Below, one piece after another: positions 15,111 through 24,450 of a DNA stretch of 64,000 nucleotides. The stretch spans positions 62,001 through 126,000 of the forward strand of contig NZ_JACBXD010000012.1 in the NCBI RefSeq assembly GCF_013870525.1, read 5' to 3'. The first letter of the stretch is position 1; every line of letters starts with the position of its first letter. The translations under genes and the position numbers were made by a program. Under the pieces are notes generated by a model. The model was not told the origin of the DNA, did not search any database, and was given only the letters and a program-made list of their open reading frames with translations. Source of the DNA: Amycolatopsis pittospori (lineage in GTDB: Bacteria > Actinomycetota > Actinomycetes > Mycobacteriales > Pseudonocardiaceae).

Positions 15111-16007
15111 TCAGGCGGGCAGGCCCGCGACGAGGGGCGCTAGGGCTTCGGTCAGGCGTCGCAGGTGTTCGGGCGGCGATTCGAGGAGCGGGAGCCGGAC
15201 CGTGGCGTACGGGATGACGCCGAGTTCGGCCAGTGCGGCCTTGGCCATGATGGCGCCCTGCGAGGTGCGCATGACGGCTTCGGTCAGGGGATGCAGTTCG
15301 TCCTGGAGCGCTCGCGCGGTGTCGAGGTCTCCCCCGCGTATGGCCTGGATGAGCCGGGCGTTGCGGTCGGCGAAGGCGTTGCCGACGACGCTGACCACGC
15401 CGGTGGCGCCGCAGGCGAGGTACGGCAGGTTGAGTTCGTCGATGCCGCAGTAGTAGGCCAGTGACGAGTGGGCCATGACCGACATCGCCTCGAACAGGTC
15501 TCCCTTGGCGTCTTTGACGGCCCGGATCCGGGGATGGGCGGCGAGTTCGATCAGGGTGGCCGCCTCCAGGGCCGTGCCGGTGCGCGCGGGGACGTCGTAG
15601 AGCATCACCGGCAGTTCGGTGGCGTCGGCGACCGCGAGGCTGTGCGCGATGACGCCGGCTTGGGTCGGCCTGGAGTAGTACGGGCATACGAGCAGCAGCG
15701 CGTCCGCTCCGGCGGCTTCGGCGTTGTGGGCGCGGCGGATGCAGGCGGCGGTGTCGTAGGTGCCGACGCCGGCGATCACCCGGGCCCTGTCCCCTGCCCG
15801 GTCGGCCACGGCGCGGACGAGCCAGGCGGCTTCAGGGTCGGTCAGGGTGGGTGCTTCGCCGGTGGTGCCGCCGACGACGAGGCCGTCGCATCCGGTGGTC
15901 AGCAGGTGGTCGACGAGCTTGTCGAGGCCGGGTTCACTGAGTGCGCCGCCGGGTTCCATCGGGGTCACCATGGCGACGAGGTTGGCGCCGAAGAGGGGTT
16001 CGGTCAT
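15111..16007 (-). CDS. dapA: 4-hydroxy-tetrahydrodipicolinate synthase family
   Basis: 298 residues from ATG 16005-16007. It has GGTTGEAPTLT (substrate loop), the catalytic Tyr in MLYDVPARTG and the Schiff-base Lys, K165, in AVKDAKGD. It would condense pyruvate with aspartate semialdehyde in lysine/diaminopimelate synthesis. Context argues for a secondary copy: a LysR regulator is divergent and no other lysine gene is near, whereas primary dapA genes usually sit with dapB. Related DHDPS-fold aldolases cannot be excluded. A nearby KamA-type gene (22346-23734) consumes lysine. Confidence 0.87.
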   Translation of the reverse strand: MTEPLFGANLVAMVTPMEPGGALSEPGLDKLVDHLLTTGCDGLVVGGTTGEAPTLTDPEAAWLVRAVADRAGDRARVIAGVGTYDTAACIRRAHNAEAAGADALLLVCPYYSRPTQAGVIAHSLAVADATELPVMLYDVPARTGTALEAATLIELAAHPRIRAVKDAKGDLFEAMSVMAHSSLAYYCGIDELNLPYLACGATGVVSVVGNAFADRNARLIQAIRGGDLDTARALQDELHPLTEAVMRTSQGAIMAKAALAELGVIPYATVRLPLLESPPEHLRRLTEALAPLVAGLPA

Positions 16008-16068
16008 GGAATCGATCGTGGCCGCGCTGACAGGTGCGGTCCAGCGATGCTTTTTTGCCGGTATTGCG

Positions 16069-16074
16069 TAGTCT
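16069..16074 (+). promoter_or_regulatory. -10 box of a leaderless promoter (lysR)
   Basis: TAGTCT ends 6 nt before ATG 16081 of the LysR gene. Nearby TTTTTTGCCGGTATTGCG in the 73-bp divergent region is the only AT-rich segment and a plausible LysR-binding area, but no clear T-N11-A palindrome was found. Confidence 0.4.
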
Positions 16075-16080
16075 GGCTTC

Positions 16081-16962
16081 ATGATCGAGGTCGGAGCCCT
16101 GCGCGCGCTGCGGTCGGTGGCCGCTCTCGGGACGCTCGCGCGGGCGGCCGACGAACTGGGGTTCACGGCGTCGGCCGTGTCGCAGCAGATCAAGCGGCTG
16201 GAACGGCAGATCGGGGTGCCGGTTCTCGCGCCGGCGGGACGCGGAGTCGTGCTCACTCCGGCCGGACAGGCCATCGTCGACTCCGCACCCGCCGTGTTCC
16301 AGGCGCTGGAGCGTTGCGCCGAGGCCGCGCAGTCGGTCGCTGAGGGCGCGCCGCGCGGCGTGCTCCGCGTGGCCGCTTTCTCGACGGCCATCCGCGGGCT
16401 TCTCGCTCCCCTGTACCCGCGCCTGCCGGCGCGTCACCCGGATCTTCGTCTCCACATCACGGAGCAGGACCCGGACCAGGCCTTGCACAGCGTCGAGGCG
16501 GGGACCGCCGACCTCGCGCTCGTCCACGACGCCGACGGCCTGCCCTCACCGTTGCCCTCGACACTGTCGCGGCGTCTGGTGCACACCGACCTCGGGGACG
16601 TCGTGATGGCCCGGACTCATCCACTGGCGGGAACCGAGCCGCTGGACGGCGGTGACCTGGCCGGCCACGCGTGGGTGACCAGTCCGCCCGGCACGGTGTG
16701 CCACCAATGGTTCCTGCGCCTGTTCGCCGACCTGCCCGAGGAGCCCGACGTCCGGCATCTGGTGGACGACTTCTCCACGCAGCTGTCGCTGGTCGCCTCG
16801 GGCGAGGTCGTCGCCCTGATCCCACGGCTGGCTCGGCCACCCCTGGGTGAGGGGCTGGTCGTCCGGCCGTTGCGCCGCCCGCCGAAGCGTGAGGTGCAGG
16901 CGGCCTGGCGGCGCAGTGCCGAGGCGAGCCCAGCGATCCAGGCGGTGCTCGCGGAACTCTAA
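16081..16962 (+). CDS. LysR family transcriptional regulator
   Basis: 293 residues. The winged HTH (about residues 1-62) shows LGTLARAADELGFTASAVSQ and IKRLERQIGVPVL, and the remainder is a LysR substrate-binding domain (about 90-290). It is divergent from dapA with 73 bp between starts and very probably controls it. Its last 4 bp overlap the end of the convergent DUF4406 gene. The effector is unknown; lysine or a pathway intermediate would fit the neighbour. Confidence 0.92.
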   Translation: MIEVGALRALRSVAALGTLARAADELGFTASAVSQQIKRLERQIGVPVLAPAGRGVVLTPAGQAIVDSAPAVFQALERCAEAAQSVAEGAPRGVLRVAAFSTAIRGLLAPLYPRLPARHPDLRLHITEQDPDQALHSVEAGTADLALVHDADGLPSPLPSTLSRRLVHTDLGDVVMARTHPLAGTEPLDGGDLAGHAWVTSPPGTVCHQWFLRLFADLPEEPDVRHLVDDFSTQLSLVASGEVVALIPRLARPPLGEGLVVRPLRRPPKREVQAAWRRSAEASPAIQAVLAEL

Positions 16963-17333
16963 GCGGCTTGATACCCAGGGATGTCCTCGACGCGGTCGTA
17001 CACCGCCAACCCGCGCGATCGGGCGATGGCGACGTCCTGGTCGGCGCCGGTGGAGTCCCCGGGCAGGCGCAGGACGGCGTCGCAGTGGTGCAGCAGCCTG
17101 TCGGCCGTGGGGTACATGACCTCCTTCGCGACCGGGTCGGCCACGGTCTTCCCGCCCGCGCCGCGCAGGACCGGGAGCGCGACCCATTCGCCGATCATCG
17201 GCACGTGCCCGGCGCGGAAGATGGGCCAGGCGGCTTCTTCGAGCCGGGCGAGGTTGCGGGCGAGGAGTTCGGGGTCGTCTCCAGTGCCGGAACGGAACGG
17301 GCCGGCGATGAGGATCATCAGAGGTTTGGTCAT
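16959..17333 (-). CDS. DUF4406 protein, deoxyribosyltransferase-like
   Basis: 124 residues from ATG 17331-17333. MTKPLMILIAGPFRSGTGDD is the nucleotide-binding start of the nucleoside 2-deoxyribosyltransferase-like DUF4406 family, and LPGDSTGADQDVAIARSRG near the C-terminus is the second family motif (GASxGxxxE-like). Members are thought to cleave or transfer N-glycosidic bonds of nucleosides or nucleotides, but substrates are unknown. It is divergent from a DeoR regulator, separated by 51 bp, so the regulator may control it. Confidence 0.75.
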   Translation of the reverse strand: MTKPLMILIAGPFRSGTGDDPELLARNLARLEEAAWPIFRAGHVPMIGEWVALPVLRGAGGKTVADPVAKEVMYPTADRLLHHCDAVLRLPGDSTGADQDVAIARSRGLAVYDRVEDIPGYQAA

Positions 17334-17384
17334 GAGCCGGAGCTTAATGTGCAACAATCGGCAAGAACAAGGAGGATCGTGCAG

Positions 17385-18182
17385 ATGTTGGCCGCGCAAA
17401 GACGAGACCTGCTTCTCGAACGCCTGAAAACCGAGGGCCGGATCGTCGCGAAGGACGTCGCCGTCGAACTCGACGTATCGGAGGACAGCATTCGCCGTGA
17501 CCTGCGAGAACTAGCCGAAGCCGGACTGTGTCAACGGGTCTACGGCGGAGCGCTGCCGGTCTCCCCCGCCACCGCGGACTACGCGACGCGGATGGCGGTC
17601 AGTGTCGCGGGCAAGGAAAAGATCGCGAAACGTGCAGCAGCGTTGATCCGGCTCGGGTCGACCGTGATCCTCGACGGCGGGACGACGGCGCTCGCGCTGG
17701 CGAAGGCGCTACCGGTCGACCTCGAAGCGACCATCGCCACGCACAGCCCCACCGTGGCGGCGGCGCTCGTCACACATCCCAAGGTCGAGGTATTCCTGAT
17801 CGGCGGACGCCTGTTCAAGCACTCCGCCGTCACCTGTGGCGCGGCCGCGGCGGAGGCGGCGATGCTGATCAACGCCGATCTGTTCTTCCTCGGCGTCACC
17901 GGCGTGCACCCGGAGACCGGACTCACCACCGGCGACTCTGACGAGGCCGCGATGAAACGCACACTCGCCCAACGCTCGGCCGACACCTATGTGCTGGCCA
18001 GCTCGGAGAAGATCGGTGCCGCCTCGCCGTTCACCGTACTTCCCCTGTCCGACGTCGCCGGCGTGATCACCGACGCGGCTCCGGACGACCCGACCGTCAA
18101 GGAACTGGGGAAGCTGGGCGTGAGCGTGCTGGGTGTCAGCCCTTCTTGGCCAGCCCGCGCAGCTGCTGCCAGCGACGCTTGA
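17385..18182 (+). CDS. DeoR/GlpR family transcriptional regulator
   Basis: 265 residues from ATG 17385 (AGGAGG 9 nt upstream; a GTG 6 nt earlier is too close to it). The HTH region [21 protein letters not shown] and [10 protein letters not shown], the DeoR fingerprint, are followed by the sugar-phosphate sensor domain with [15 protein letters not shown] and [17 protein letters not shown]. Such regulators sense phosphorylated sugars. The 3' end overlaps the convergent ppm1 gene by 47 bp, a large but coding-supported overlap. Divergent partner: the DUF4406 gene. Confidence 0.92.
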   Translation: MLAAQRRDLLLERLKTEGRIVAKDVAVELDVSEDSIRRDLRELAEAGLCQRVYGGALPVSPATADYATRMAVSVAGKEKIAKRAAALIRLGSTVILDGGTTALALAKALPVDLEATIATHSPTVAAALVTHPKVEVFLIGGRLFKHSAVTCGAAAAEAAMLINADLFFLGVTGVHPETGLTTGDSDEAAMKRTLAQRSADTYVLASSEKIGAASPFTVLPLSDVAGVITDAAPDDPTVKELGKLGVSVLGVSPSWPARAAAASDA

Positions 18183-18903
18183 TCCCCCACATACCGACGA
18201 GCACGATGGCCTCGCGCACGACCGAACCGCTCATCTTCGACTGGCCGATCTCACGCTCGGTGAAGGTGATCGGCACCTCGACGACGTCGAACCCGGCGAG
18301 CTTCGTCCGGAACGCCAGATCGATCTGGAAGCAGTAGCCCCGCGAGGCGATCTCGTCGAGCGGGAGCTTCTCCAGCACCGAGCGGCGGTACGCGCGGAAA
18401 CCCGCGGTGATGTCGTTGATCTTGGTGCCGAGCGCGATCCTCGCGTAGAAGTTCGCCACCCACGACAGCGCCTTGCGCTGGAACGGCCAGTTCACCGTGC
18501 TGCCGCCGGGAACGTAGCGGGAGCCGATGGACAGGTCCGCGTCCTCCAGGGCCGCGAGCACCCGGGGCAGATCCTCCGGCGCGTGCGAGCCGTCGGCGTC
18601 CATTTCGACGATGGTGGCGTAATCACGGGAGAGACCCCAGCGGAACCCGGCGACGTACGCGGCGCCCAGGCCGGCCTTCTCGGTCCGGTGCATGACCTGG
18701 ATCCGCTCGTCGGCCTTCGCGAGCTCGTCGGCGACGTCGCCGGTCCCGTCCGGGCTGCCGTCGTCGACGACGAGGGCGTTCACGTCCGGGAGTGCCTTCA
18801 GCAGGCGTTCCAGGATCGGGCCGATGTTCTCCCGCTCGTTGTACGTCGGGACCACCACCAGCACCGGATCGATTCCCTGGGCCCCCCGTGGCGCCTGCGC
18901 CAT
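18136..18903 (-). CDS. ppm1: Polyprenol monophosphomannose synthase
   Basis: 255 residues. A GT2 glycosyltransferase: [28 protein letters not shown] and the metal-binding [12 protein letters not shown], with the DPM-synthase block [21 protein letters not shown]. It transfers mannose from GDP-mannose to polyprenyl phosphate, the donor for lipoarabinomannan and protein O-mannosylation in actinobacteria. It is 26 bp downstream of lnt; in mycobacteria the two activities are fused or adjacent, so the pairing is conserved. Cytoplasmic face of the membrane. Confidence 0.95.
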   Translation of the reverse strand: MAQAPRGAQGIDPVLVVVPTYNERENIGPILERLLKALPDVNALVVDDGSPDGTGDVADELAKADERIQVMHRTEKAGLGAAYVAGFRWGLSRDYATIVEMDADGSHAPEDLPRVLAALEDADLSIGSRYVPGGSTVNWPFQRKALSWVANFYARIALGTKINDITAGFRAYRRSVLEKLPLDEIASRGYCFQIDLAFRTKLAGFDVVEVPITFTEREIGQSKMSGSVVREAIVLVGMWGIKRRWQQLRGLAKKG

Positions 18904-18929
18904 CCGTCTTTCCTCCGTGTTCCGGCGGG

Positions 18930-20522
18930 TCAGCCCGCCGCTTCCCTCGTTGCCTTGGCGGCGCTGGCGCGCCGGGTGCGAAAACGGAGTACGAACCCGC
19001 CGGTAACCCCGGCGACCGCCAGGGCCAGCAGTCCGTACTCCGTCGTAACACCGAGTAGATCCGACAGCGTAGTCTGCTGCCTCAGCGGTACGCGGCCGAC
19101 CAGGGAATCTGCGGTGAAAAGGCTGGTGGAGGCCGTGATCGAACCGTCGGGTGCGACGATCGCGCTCACCCCGCTGGTGGCGGAGACGATCACAGAGCGA
19201 CCGTGTTCCACCGCGCGCAGCCGCGACATCGCCAGCTGCTGGTAGCTCATCTCCCCCGGGCCGTACCAGGCGTTGTTGGTCGGTACGACGAGCAGTTCGG
19301 CGCCGTCGGCGACCGATTCCCGGGCCGGATAATCGAACGCGGTCTCGTAGCAGATGAAGACCCCGACCTTGGTGCCCGCGACCGACAGGGCGGCGTTGGC
19401 GCCGTCGCCCGGAGTCATGTTCGCCACACTGTCGACGAACGGGGTGACGAGTTTCGCGACCTCGCGGGCCGGGACGTACTCGCCGAACGGGACGAGTTGC
19501 TGTTTGGCGTAGCGCTGACCCGGCCCGGTGACCGGATCCCAGACGAGCGCGGAGTTCTGCGCCGTCCCGTCCGGCAGCCGGACCAGCGCGCCGATGATCG
19601 CCTGGGTACCGTAGTCGCGGACCATCTGATCCACGCCGGCGTCACCGCTGCGCATGGCCATCGCGGTCTCGGGCCAGATCAGCAGATCGATCTTGGTGTT
19701 GTCCGCCTTGAGCTTCTCGAGCAGCCGGGCGCTCTCCGCGAGGTGGTTGTTGCGGAGTTCGTCTCGACGGCCCTCCAGAGCCAGTCCGATGTCGGGGGCG
19801 TTGCCCTGGACCGTGGCGATGGTGAGTTCGCCGTCCTGCGCCTCGGTGCCGATCGTCGGCCACACCGCGAGACCCGCCACGACCGGCACCAGCGCGTACG
19901 CGGCCGCTGTCACGAGCGAACGCCGCGGCGAGGACTCCTTGACACGCAAGCAGAGAGCCGCGAGGCCGAAGCCGGTCAGCACGACGGCGAGGCCGACGAG
20001 CGGAGCGCCGCCGATCGACGCCAACGACACGAAGGCGCCCTCGGGCTGGCTGAACGCCACGCGGCCCCAGGGGAATCCGCCGAACGGGAACCAGGCGCGA
20101 GGCGTCTCCAGCGCGATGATCACCAGCGCGGCCCACAGCGGCCCGAGCGGGAGCCTCCACACCACGGTGGCGAACGCCCCGCCGAATCCGAGGTACACCG
20201 ACAGCGCCATCGCCAGCCCGAGCCACGGCCACGGGCCGAAGTCCGGGCCGAGGAAGTCGAGCAGCCAGGTCAGCAGCGGCAGGAAGAACGCCACCCCGAA
20301 CACGAACGCGTAGCCGAAAGCGCCGCGGAACCGGCGTCCGTGCACCACCAGGGCGAACCCGGTGAACGCCAGCGGCGCGAGCCACCACAGCGGACGTGGC
20401 GCGAAACTCAGGTACAGGGTGAAACCCGACGCCGCGGCGACGAGGAAGCGCAGGAACCAGGCGCGGGAGAACCGCTTTCGCGGCGCTGCTTCGGGATCCG
20501 GGCTGGTCACGGTCGAGGACAC
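18930..20522 (-). CDS. lnt: Apolipoprotein N-acyltransferase
   Basis: 530 residues. About seven N-terminal membrane helices (to residue ~215) precede a nitrilase-fold domain (about 235-490) with the catalytic triad E285 (LIWPETAM), K340 ([11 protein letters not shown]) and C391 (FICYETAFD), then a last membrane helix. Lnt adds the third acyl chain to lipoproteins on the outer face of the membrane. It precedes ppm1 by 26 bp and follows the amidohydrolase gene by 9 bp, so the three form an operon in which Lnt and Ppm1 serve envelope lipoprotein and mannosyl modification. Confidence 0.95.
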   Translation of the reverse strand: MSSTVTSPDPEAAPRKRFSRAWFLRFLVAAASGFTLYLSFAPRPLWWLAPLAFTGFALVVHGRRFRGAFGYAFVFGVAFFLPLLTWLLDFLGPDFGPWPWLGLAMALSVYLGFGGAFATVVWRLPLGPLWAALVIIALETPRAWFPFGGFPWGRVAFSQPEGAFVSLASIGGAPLVGLAVVLTGFGLAALCLRVKESSPRRSLVTAAAYALVPVVAGLAVWPTIGTEAQDGELTIATVQGNAPDIGLALEGRRDELRNNHLAESARLLEKLKADNTKIDLLIWPETAMAMRSGDAGVDQMVRDYGTQAIIGALVRLPDGTAQNSALVWDPVTGPGQRYAKQQLVPFGEYVPAREVAKLVTPFVDSVANMTPGDGANAALSVAGTKVGVFICYETAFDYPARESVADGAELLVVPTNNAWYGPGEMSYQQLAMSRLRAVEHGRSVIVSATSGVSAIVAPDGSITASTSLFTADSLVGRVPLRQQTTLSDLLGVTTEYGLLALAVAGVTGGFVLRFRTRRASAAKATREAAG

Positions 20523-20531
20523 CCCTGAACC

Positions 20532-22142
20532 CTAGGCCGTCCGGGTGACCACGTCGTGGATGACCTGCCCGTCGCGGACCGTGCGCAGGCAGCGGGGCGG
20601 CGGAGCGCCCTCTTCCAGGTTCGGCAGCGGCGGCACACCCGCACGCGGGTCGGTCGACCAGCGCTGCACCCGGGAGTCCGGCGTCGCCACGACGAGGTCC
20701 GTCGCGTCCCACACCGCGTAGTGCGCGGGAGCGCCCGGGACCAGGCTGCCGGTGACGCCGTCGTTGACTCCGGCGGCGCGGTGCCCGGCGCGGGTGTGGG
20801 CGGTGAAGGACGCACGGGCGGACAGCCCCGAACCCGGGGTGCGGTGGTAGGTGCCGGCGCGGACGGTGGCCCACGGGTCGACCGGGGTGACCGGGGCGTC
20901 GGAGCCGAAGGCGAGCAGAAGTCCTTCGGCGGCCATGGCGGCGAAGGGGTTGAGCTTCGCGGCCCGGTCGGTGCCGAGGCGGTCGGCGTACATGCCGTGC
21001 GCGCCGCCCCATTCCGCGTCGAACCGCGGCTGGACCGAGGCGACGACTCCCCAGCCCGCGAGTGCCTTCGCCTGCTCGGTGTCGATCATCTCGACGTGTT
21101 CGAGGCGGTGGTGCCGGGCCGCGAGTGCTCGCTGTCCGACGGTCTTCTCAGCGAGGCGGAATCCTTCGACGACCTCGGCGACGGCGGCGTCGCCGATGAC
21201 GTGGAAGCCGGCCTGCAGACCGGCTTCCGTGCAGGCGGCGATGTGCTCGCCGATCGCGGGAGCGTCGAGGTAGAGCGTGCCGGAGGTGCCGTGCGCGTCG
21301 GAGTACGGCTCGTGCAGCGCGGCCGTGCGGGAGCCGAGGGCGCCGTCGACGAACAGGTCGCCCGCCACTCCCCTGGCTCCCAGCGCGCGGGCGGTGTCGA
21401 CACCGCCGTGTTCGCCCCAGTACCCGACGACCTCGGGCAGCCCCGGGCCGGCGGCGAGCGCGAGCAGGTCGGTGAGGTCGTCGGCGCCGGAGATGTCCGG
21501 GCCGGCGCATTCGTGGACGCTGACGACCCCGCAGGCGGCGGCCTCGGCCAGGAACGCGCGCTGGGCCTCGCGTCGCTGCTCCGGGGTGATCGCCTCGCGC
21601 ATCGCGGCGCGGACGCGGTGGTGTGCGTCGCGAGTCAGCGGGCCGTCGGCCGACCAGCCCGGCGCGTCGTGCACCCCGGGCGCCAGCGCGACGAGCGCAC
21701 TGGTGACGAGGGCGGAGTGGACGTCGACGCGGCTGAGGTACACCGGCGTCGTCCCGGCGGCATCGTCGAGTTCGGCGCGGCTGGGCAGCCGGCCGTCGGT
21801 CCAGCGGGACTCGTCCCAGCCGTGCGCGACCAGGACCTGGCCGGGCCGGACGGCGTCACGGACGGCGGCGAGCAGCTCTCCGGCGCTGCGGACCGCGGTC
21901 AGGTTCAGGCCGGTGAGGTGCAGGCCGGTGGCGGTGGCGTGGACGTGGGCGTCGACGAAGGCGGGGGCGACGAAGGCGCCGTCGAGGTCGACCACTTCGG
22001 CGTCGGGATGCAGTGCCTTGGCGGGGCTGTCCTGTCCTACCCAGACGACGGTGCCGTCCGTGATCGCCATGGCGGTGGCGTCGGGAGCCGACGGGCTGTA
22101 GATGCGCCCGCCGAGCAGGAGCGTGGTTCGCGCGTTCGTCAC
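20532..22142 (-). CDS. Metal-dependent amidohydrolase, YtcJ-like
   Basis: 536 residues. A TIM-barrel amidohydrolase: PAFVDAHVHATATG provides the HxH metal ligands, later metal-site histidines are in GFHVIGDAAV and HHRLEHVEMI, and the acidic residue is in LAFGSDAPVTPVDPW. Length and the order of motifs are those of the YtcJ-like group (PF07969), whose substrates are mostly unknown. It is the first gene of an operon with lnt and ppm1, but there is no obvious functional link to lipoprotein processing. Confidence 0.88.
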   Translation of the reverse strand: MTNARTTLLLGGRIYSPSAPDATAMAITDGTVVWVGQDSPAKALHPDAEVVDLDGAFVAPAFVDAHVHATATGLHLTGLNLTAVRSAGELLAAVRDAVRPGQVLVAHGWDESRWTDGRLPSRAELDDAAGTTPVYLSRVDVHSALVTSALVALAPGVHDAPGWSADGPLTRDAHHRVRAAMREAITPEQRREAQRAFLAEAAACGVVSVHECAGPDISGADDLTDLLALAAGPGLPEVVGYWGEHGGVDTARALGARGVAGDLFVDGALGSRTAALHEPYSDAHGTSGTLYLDAPAIGEHIAACTEAGLQAGFHVIGDAAVAEVVEGFRLAEKTVGQRALAARHHRLEHVEMIDTEQAKALAGWGVVASVQPRFDAEWGGAHGMYADRLGTDRAAKLNPFAAMAAEGLLLAFGSDAPVTPVDPWATVRAGTYHRTPGSGLSARASFTAHTRAGHRAAGVNDGVTGSLVPGAPAHYAVWDATDLVVATPDSRVQRWSTDPRAGVPPLPNLEEGAPPPRCLRTVRDGQVIHDVVTRTA

Positions 22143-22272
22143 GCTTCCGAGTTTGCAGCGTGCGGATGATCACGACGTCGCGAGGGTCGCTGAAAAGTAC
22201 TGGGGTCGCGATCTTCGAGGCCCTGCGCGCCCGCTCGAGGGACGCGGCAGTCTCCGTCCGACACTCCGCGCA

Positions 22273-22320
22273 GAACAGGAATATTTACGTCGCTCGAACG
22301 ATGTGACAGGATATTTTCAC
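22273..22320 (+). promoter_or_regulatory. Direct repeats and GTGA-N10-TCAC palindrome before kamA
   Basis: ACAGGAATATTTACGTCG and ACAGGATATTTTCACGCG occur 31 bp apart in the promoter region of kamA. The second copy overlaps GTGACAGGATATTTTCAC (22303-22320), whose ends GTGA/TCAC are inverted repeats. These are the only AT-rich stretches in the region and probably include both the -10 element and a regulator site. Confidence 0.4.
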
Positions 22321-22345
22321 GCGTTTCCGACGACGAGGAGTACAA

Positions 22346-23734
22346 GTGACTGCGATCCAGGAGCCGACCTCGCCGGTAGCCGCCTACGAACAGCCCTACG
22401 ACTACACCCGAGTCGAGCTGATCGAACCCGACTGGCGCCGCTTCCCCGGCTGGCACGACGTGACCGAGGCCGAGTGGCGTGACGCGCAGTGGCAGCGCGT
22501 GCACTGCATCCGCAACGCCAAACAGCTGCGCGCCCTGATGGGCGACCAGCTCGAGGAGCGCTTCTACGAGGACATGCTCGCCGACCAGCGCGAGATGGCC
22601 ACGATGTCGATGCTGCTGCCGCCGCAGATGATCAACACGATGGCGCCCAACGCCGGCACCGACCCGGCGAAGGTGACCGAGGCCTGGTATCGCGACCCGA
22701 TCCGCCGCTACATGCTCCCGGTACGCAGCGACCGTGACACCGAATGGCCGAGCCACCCGCACTCCGAACGGGACTCGCTGCACGAGGCCGAGATGTGGGT
22801 CGTGGAGGGACTGACGCACCGTTACCCCACCAAGGTCCTGGCCGAGATGATCTCGACCTGCCCCCAGTACTGCGGGCACTGCACCCGGATGGACCTGGTC
22901 GGGAACTCGACCGAGCAGGTCGAGAAGCACAAGCTCTCGCTCAAGCCGGTCGACCGGCAGGACGCGATGATCGAGTACCTGAAGAAGACCCCGGGCGTCC
23001 GCGACGTCGTGGTCTCCGGCGGCGACGTCGCCAACGTGCCGTGGCCGCAGCTGGAGTCGTTCCTCATGCGGCTGATGGACATCGACACCGTCCGTGACAT
23101 CCGCCTCGCGACCAAGGCGCTCGCCGCCCTCCCGCAGCACTGGATCCAGCCGAAGGTCGTCGAAGGCCTCGAGCGCGTCGCCGGCACCGCCCAGCGCCGC
23201 GGCATCAACCTGGCGATCCACACCCACGTCAACCACGCCCAGTCGGTCACCCCGCTGGTCGCGGAGGCTGCCCGGACCGCGCTCGACGTCGGCGTCCGCG
23301 ACGTCCGCAACCAGGGCGTGCTGATGAAGGGCGTCAACGCGACCCCGGCGGAGCTGTTGGACCTGTGCTTCGCACTCCAGGGCGAGGCGAACATCCTGCC
23401 GTACTACTTCTACATGTGCGACATGATCCCGAACGCCGAGCACTGGCGGGTTTCCGTGCACGAGGCACAGGAACTGCAGCACGCGATCATGGGCTACCTG
23501 CCCGGTTACGCGACTCCGCGCATCGTCTGCGACGTGCCTTACGTCGGAAAGCGCTGGGTCCACCAGCTCGCTGAATACGACCGCGAGCTCGGCATTTCTT
23601 ACTGGACCAAGAACTACCGCACCGGGATCGAGCACGAGGACCCGGAAGCCTTGCAGCGCAAGTACCCGTACTACGACCCGATCTCCACGCTTCCCGAAGC
23701 CGGTCAGAAGTGGTGGGCCAACCAGCCCCGATAG
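22346..23734 (+). CDS. kamA: Lysine 2,3-aminomutase family radical SAM enzyme
   Basis: 462 residues from GTG 22346, with GAGGAG upstream. The radical SAM cluster site is C172-x3-C176-x2-C179 (CPQYCGHC). The PLP lysine is K402 in CDVPYVGK, where classical enzymes have GGGK, and the two aspartates that hold the substrate amino group in lysine 2,3-aminomutase are kept in MCDMIP and at D396. It would interconvert L-lysine and L-beta-lysine, used in antibiotics or as osmolyte. The neighbouring sequence of the cluster (GHCTRMDLVGN) is diverged from clostridial KamA. No beta-lysine acetyltransferase is adjacent, so the product's fate is open. Confidence 0.88.
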   Translation: MTAIQEPTSPVAAYEQPYDYTRVELIEPDWRRFPGWHDVTEAEWRDAQWQRVHCIRNAKQLRALMGDQLEERFYEDMLADQREMATMSMLLPPQMINTMAPNAGTDPAKVTEAWYRDPIRRYMLPVRSDRDTEWPSHPHSERDSLHEAEMWVVEGLTHRYPTKVLAEMISTCPQYCGHCTRMDLVGNSTEQVEKHKLSLKPVDRQDAMIEYLKKTPGVRDVVVSGGDVANVPWPQLESFLMRLMDIDTVRDIRLATKALAALPQHWIQPKVVEGLERVAGTAQRRGINLAIHTHVNHAQSVTPLVAEAARTALDVGVRDVRNQGVLMKGVNATPAELLDLCFALQGEANILPYYFYMCDMIPNAEHWRVSVHEAQELQHAIMGYLPGYATPRIVCDVPYVGKRWVHQLAEYDRELGISYWTKNYRTGIEHEDPEALQRKYPYYDPISTLPEAGQKWWANQPR

Positions 23735-23814
23735 CTGCTACATGGCTACCATGATCCTCTGACTCAAATCCCCACTCGACGAGTCGGCCGGTAGCCGAGC
23801 GCAACCGATCTCCT

Positions 23815-23856
23815 GCGGCGGCCCAAGGCAAGCTAACGATTACCCTGGGCCGCCGC
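23815..23856. terminator. Bidirectional hairpin kamA/RHS toxin
   Basis: GCGGCGGCCCAAGG (23815-23828) pairs with CCTGGGCCGCCGC (23844-23856) with one bulged A. It lies between the convergent kamA and RHS genes, 4 bp after the toxin stop, and would end both transcripts. It also shows that nothing else is co-transcribed after the toxin gene. Confidence 0.75.
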
Positions 23857-23860
23857 TGTG

Positions 23861-24450
23861 TTAGCACGTTGTCCGCTCTCCCTTTGGTCGCGTGCACTGC
23901 TGAATAGGAGGCGGCGGCGCAATTACTCCGGCATCTACAAAACTCTGATAGTTGGCCATGAGCTCTTTTTTCAGAATCTCCGGAGTAAGTTGGTCGGGCC
24001 GATACTTGTGGCGGAGACTAATGCCAAATCGGATCGCGGCTTGGTCCGCAGCATATGTTTCACCATTCTCCATATAGTCAATCACATCAGCTCCCCCCAG
24101 TAGCTCCAGCGAGCTGAATCCGGCTTCAGTGCCGACGTATCCGAAATGAATATTTGACCAGGCATCGTTACGCAGCAGTCCGTCGTGGTTCAGAATTCGC
24201 CCCTGGTCCTCTTCTGCGCCGCCAAATCCGGCCCCATCTCCGTGAATCAATAGGAGTATTTGACGCTTGTGATCCCATGCGCCATTCGTCCGAACAAGGT
24301 CAATGAATTTACCATACGCTGCAGCTCTGTTCTCGATCTCCATACTGCTGTTTAAACCCCTCAACTCCGTCATGTGTTTCCCCTTGGAGTTATCGACCAT
24401 CTCTTTCGTCATAAAGCTCACAAGCTTGTCGAAAGCGGGAGCCTTGTCGA
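23861..24450 (-). other. Low-GC C-terminal toxin-tip module of the RHS protein
   Basis: By hand count GC falls to about 45% at 24301-24360 and 52% at 24001-24060, against about 73% at 31861-31920 in the same gene. The fall coincides with the end of the conserved RHS core (ADPTGNSPVDK). The module carries rare codons for this genome. This is the pattern of toxin-tip exchange by recombination at the core boundary. Residues WDHK, NIHFGYVG and GISLRHKY are the most family-like. The final residues end in ERTTC. Confidence 0.75.

Noticed and set aside
22278-22306. GGAAT upstream of kamA considered as another SigR-type -35 box
   Set aside because: No GTT follows at 18-19 nt (the sequence there is ATG/TGT).
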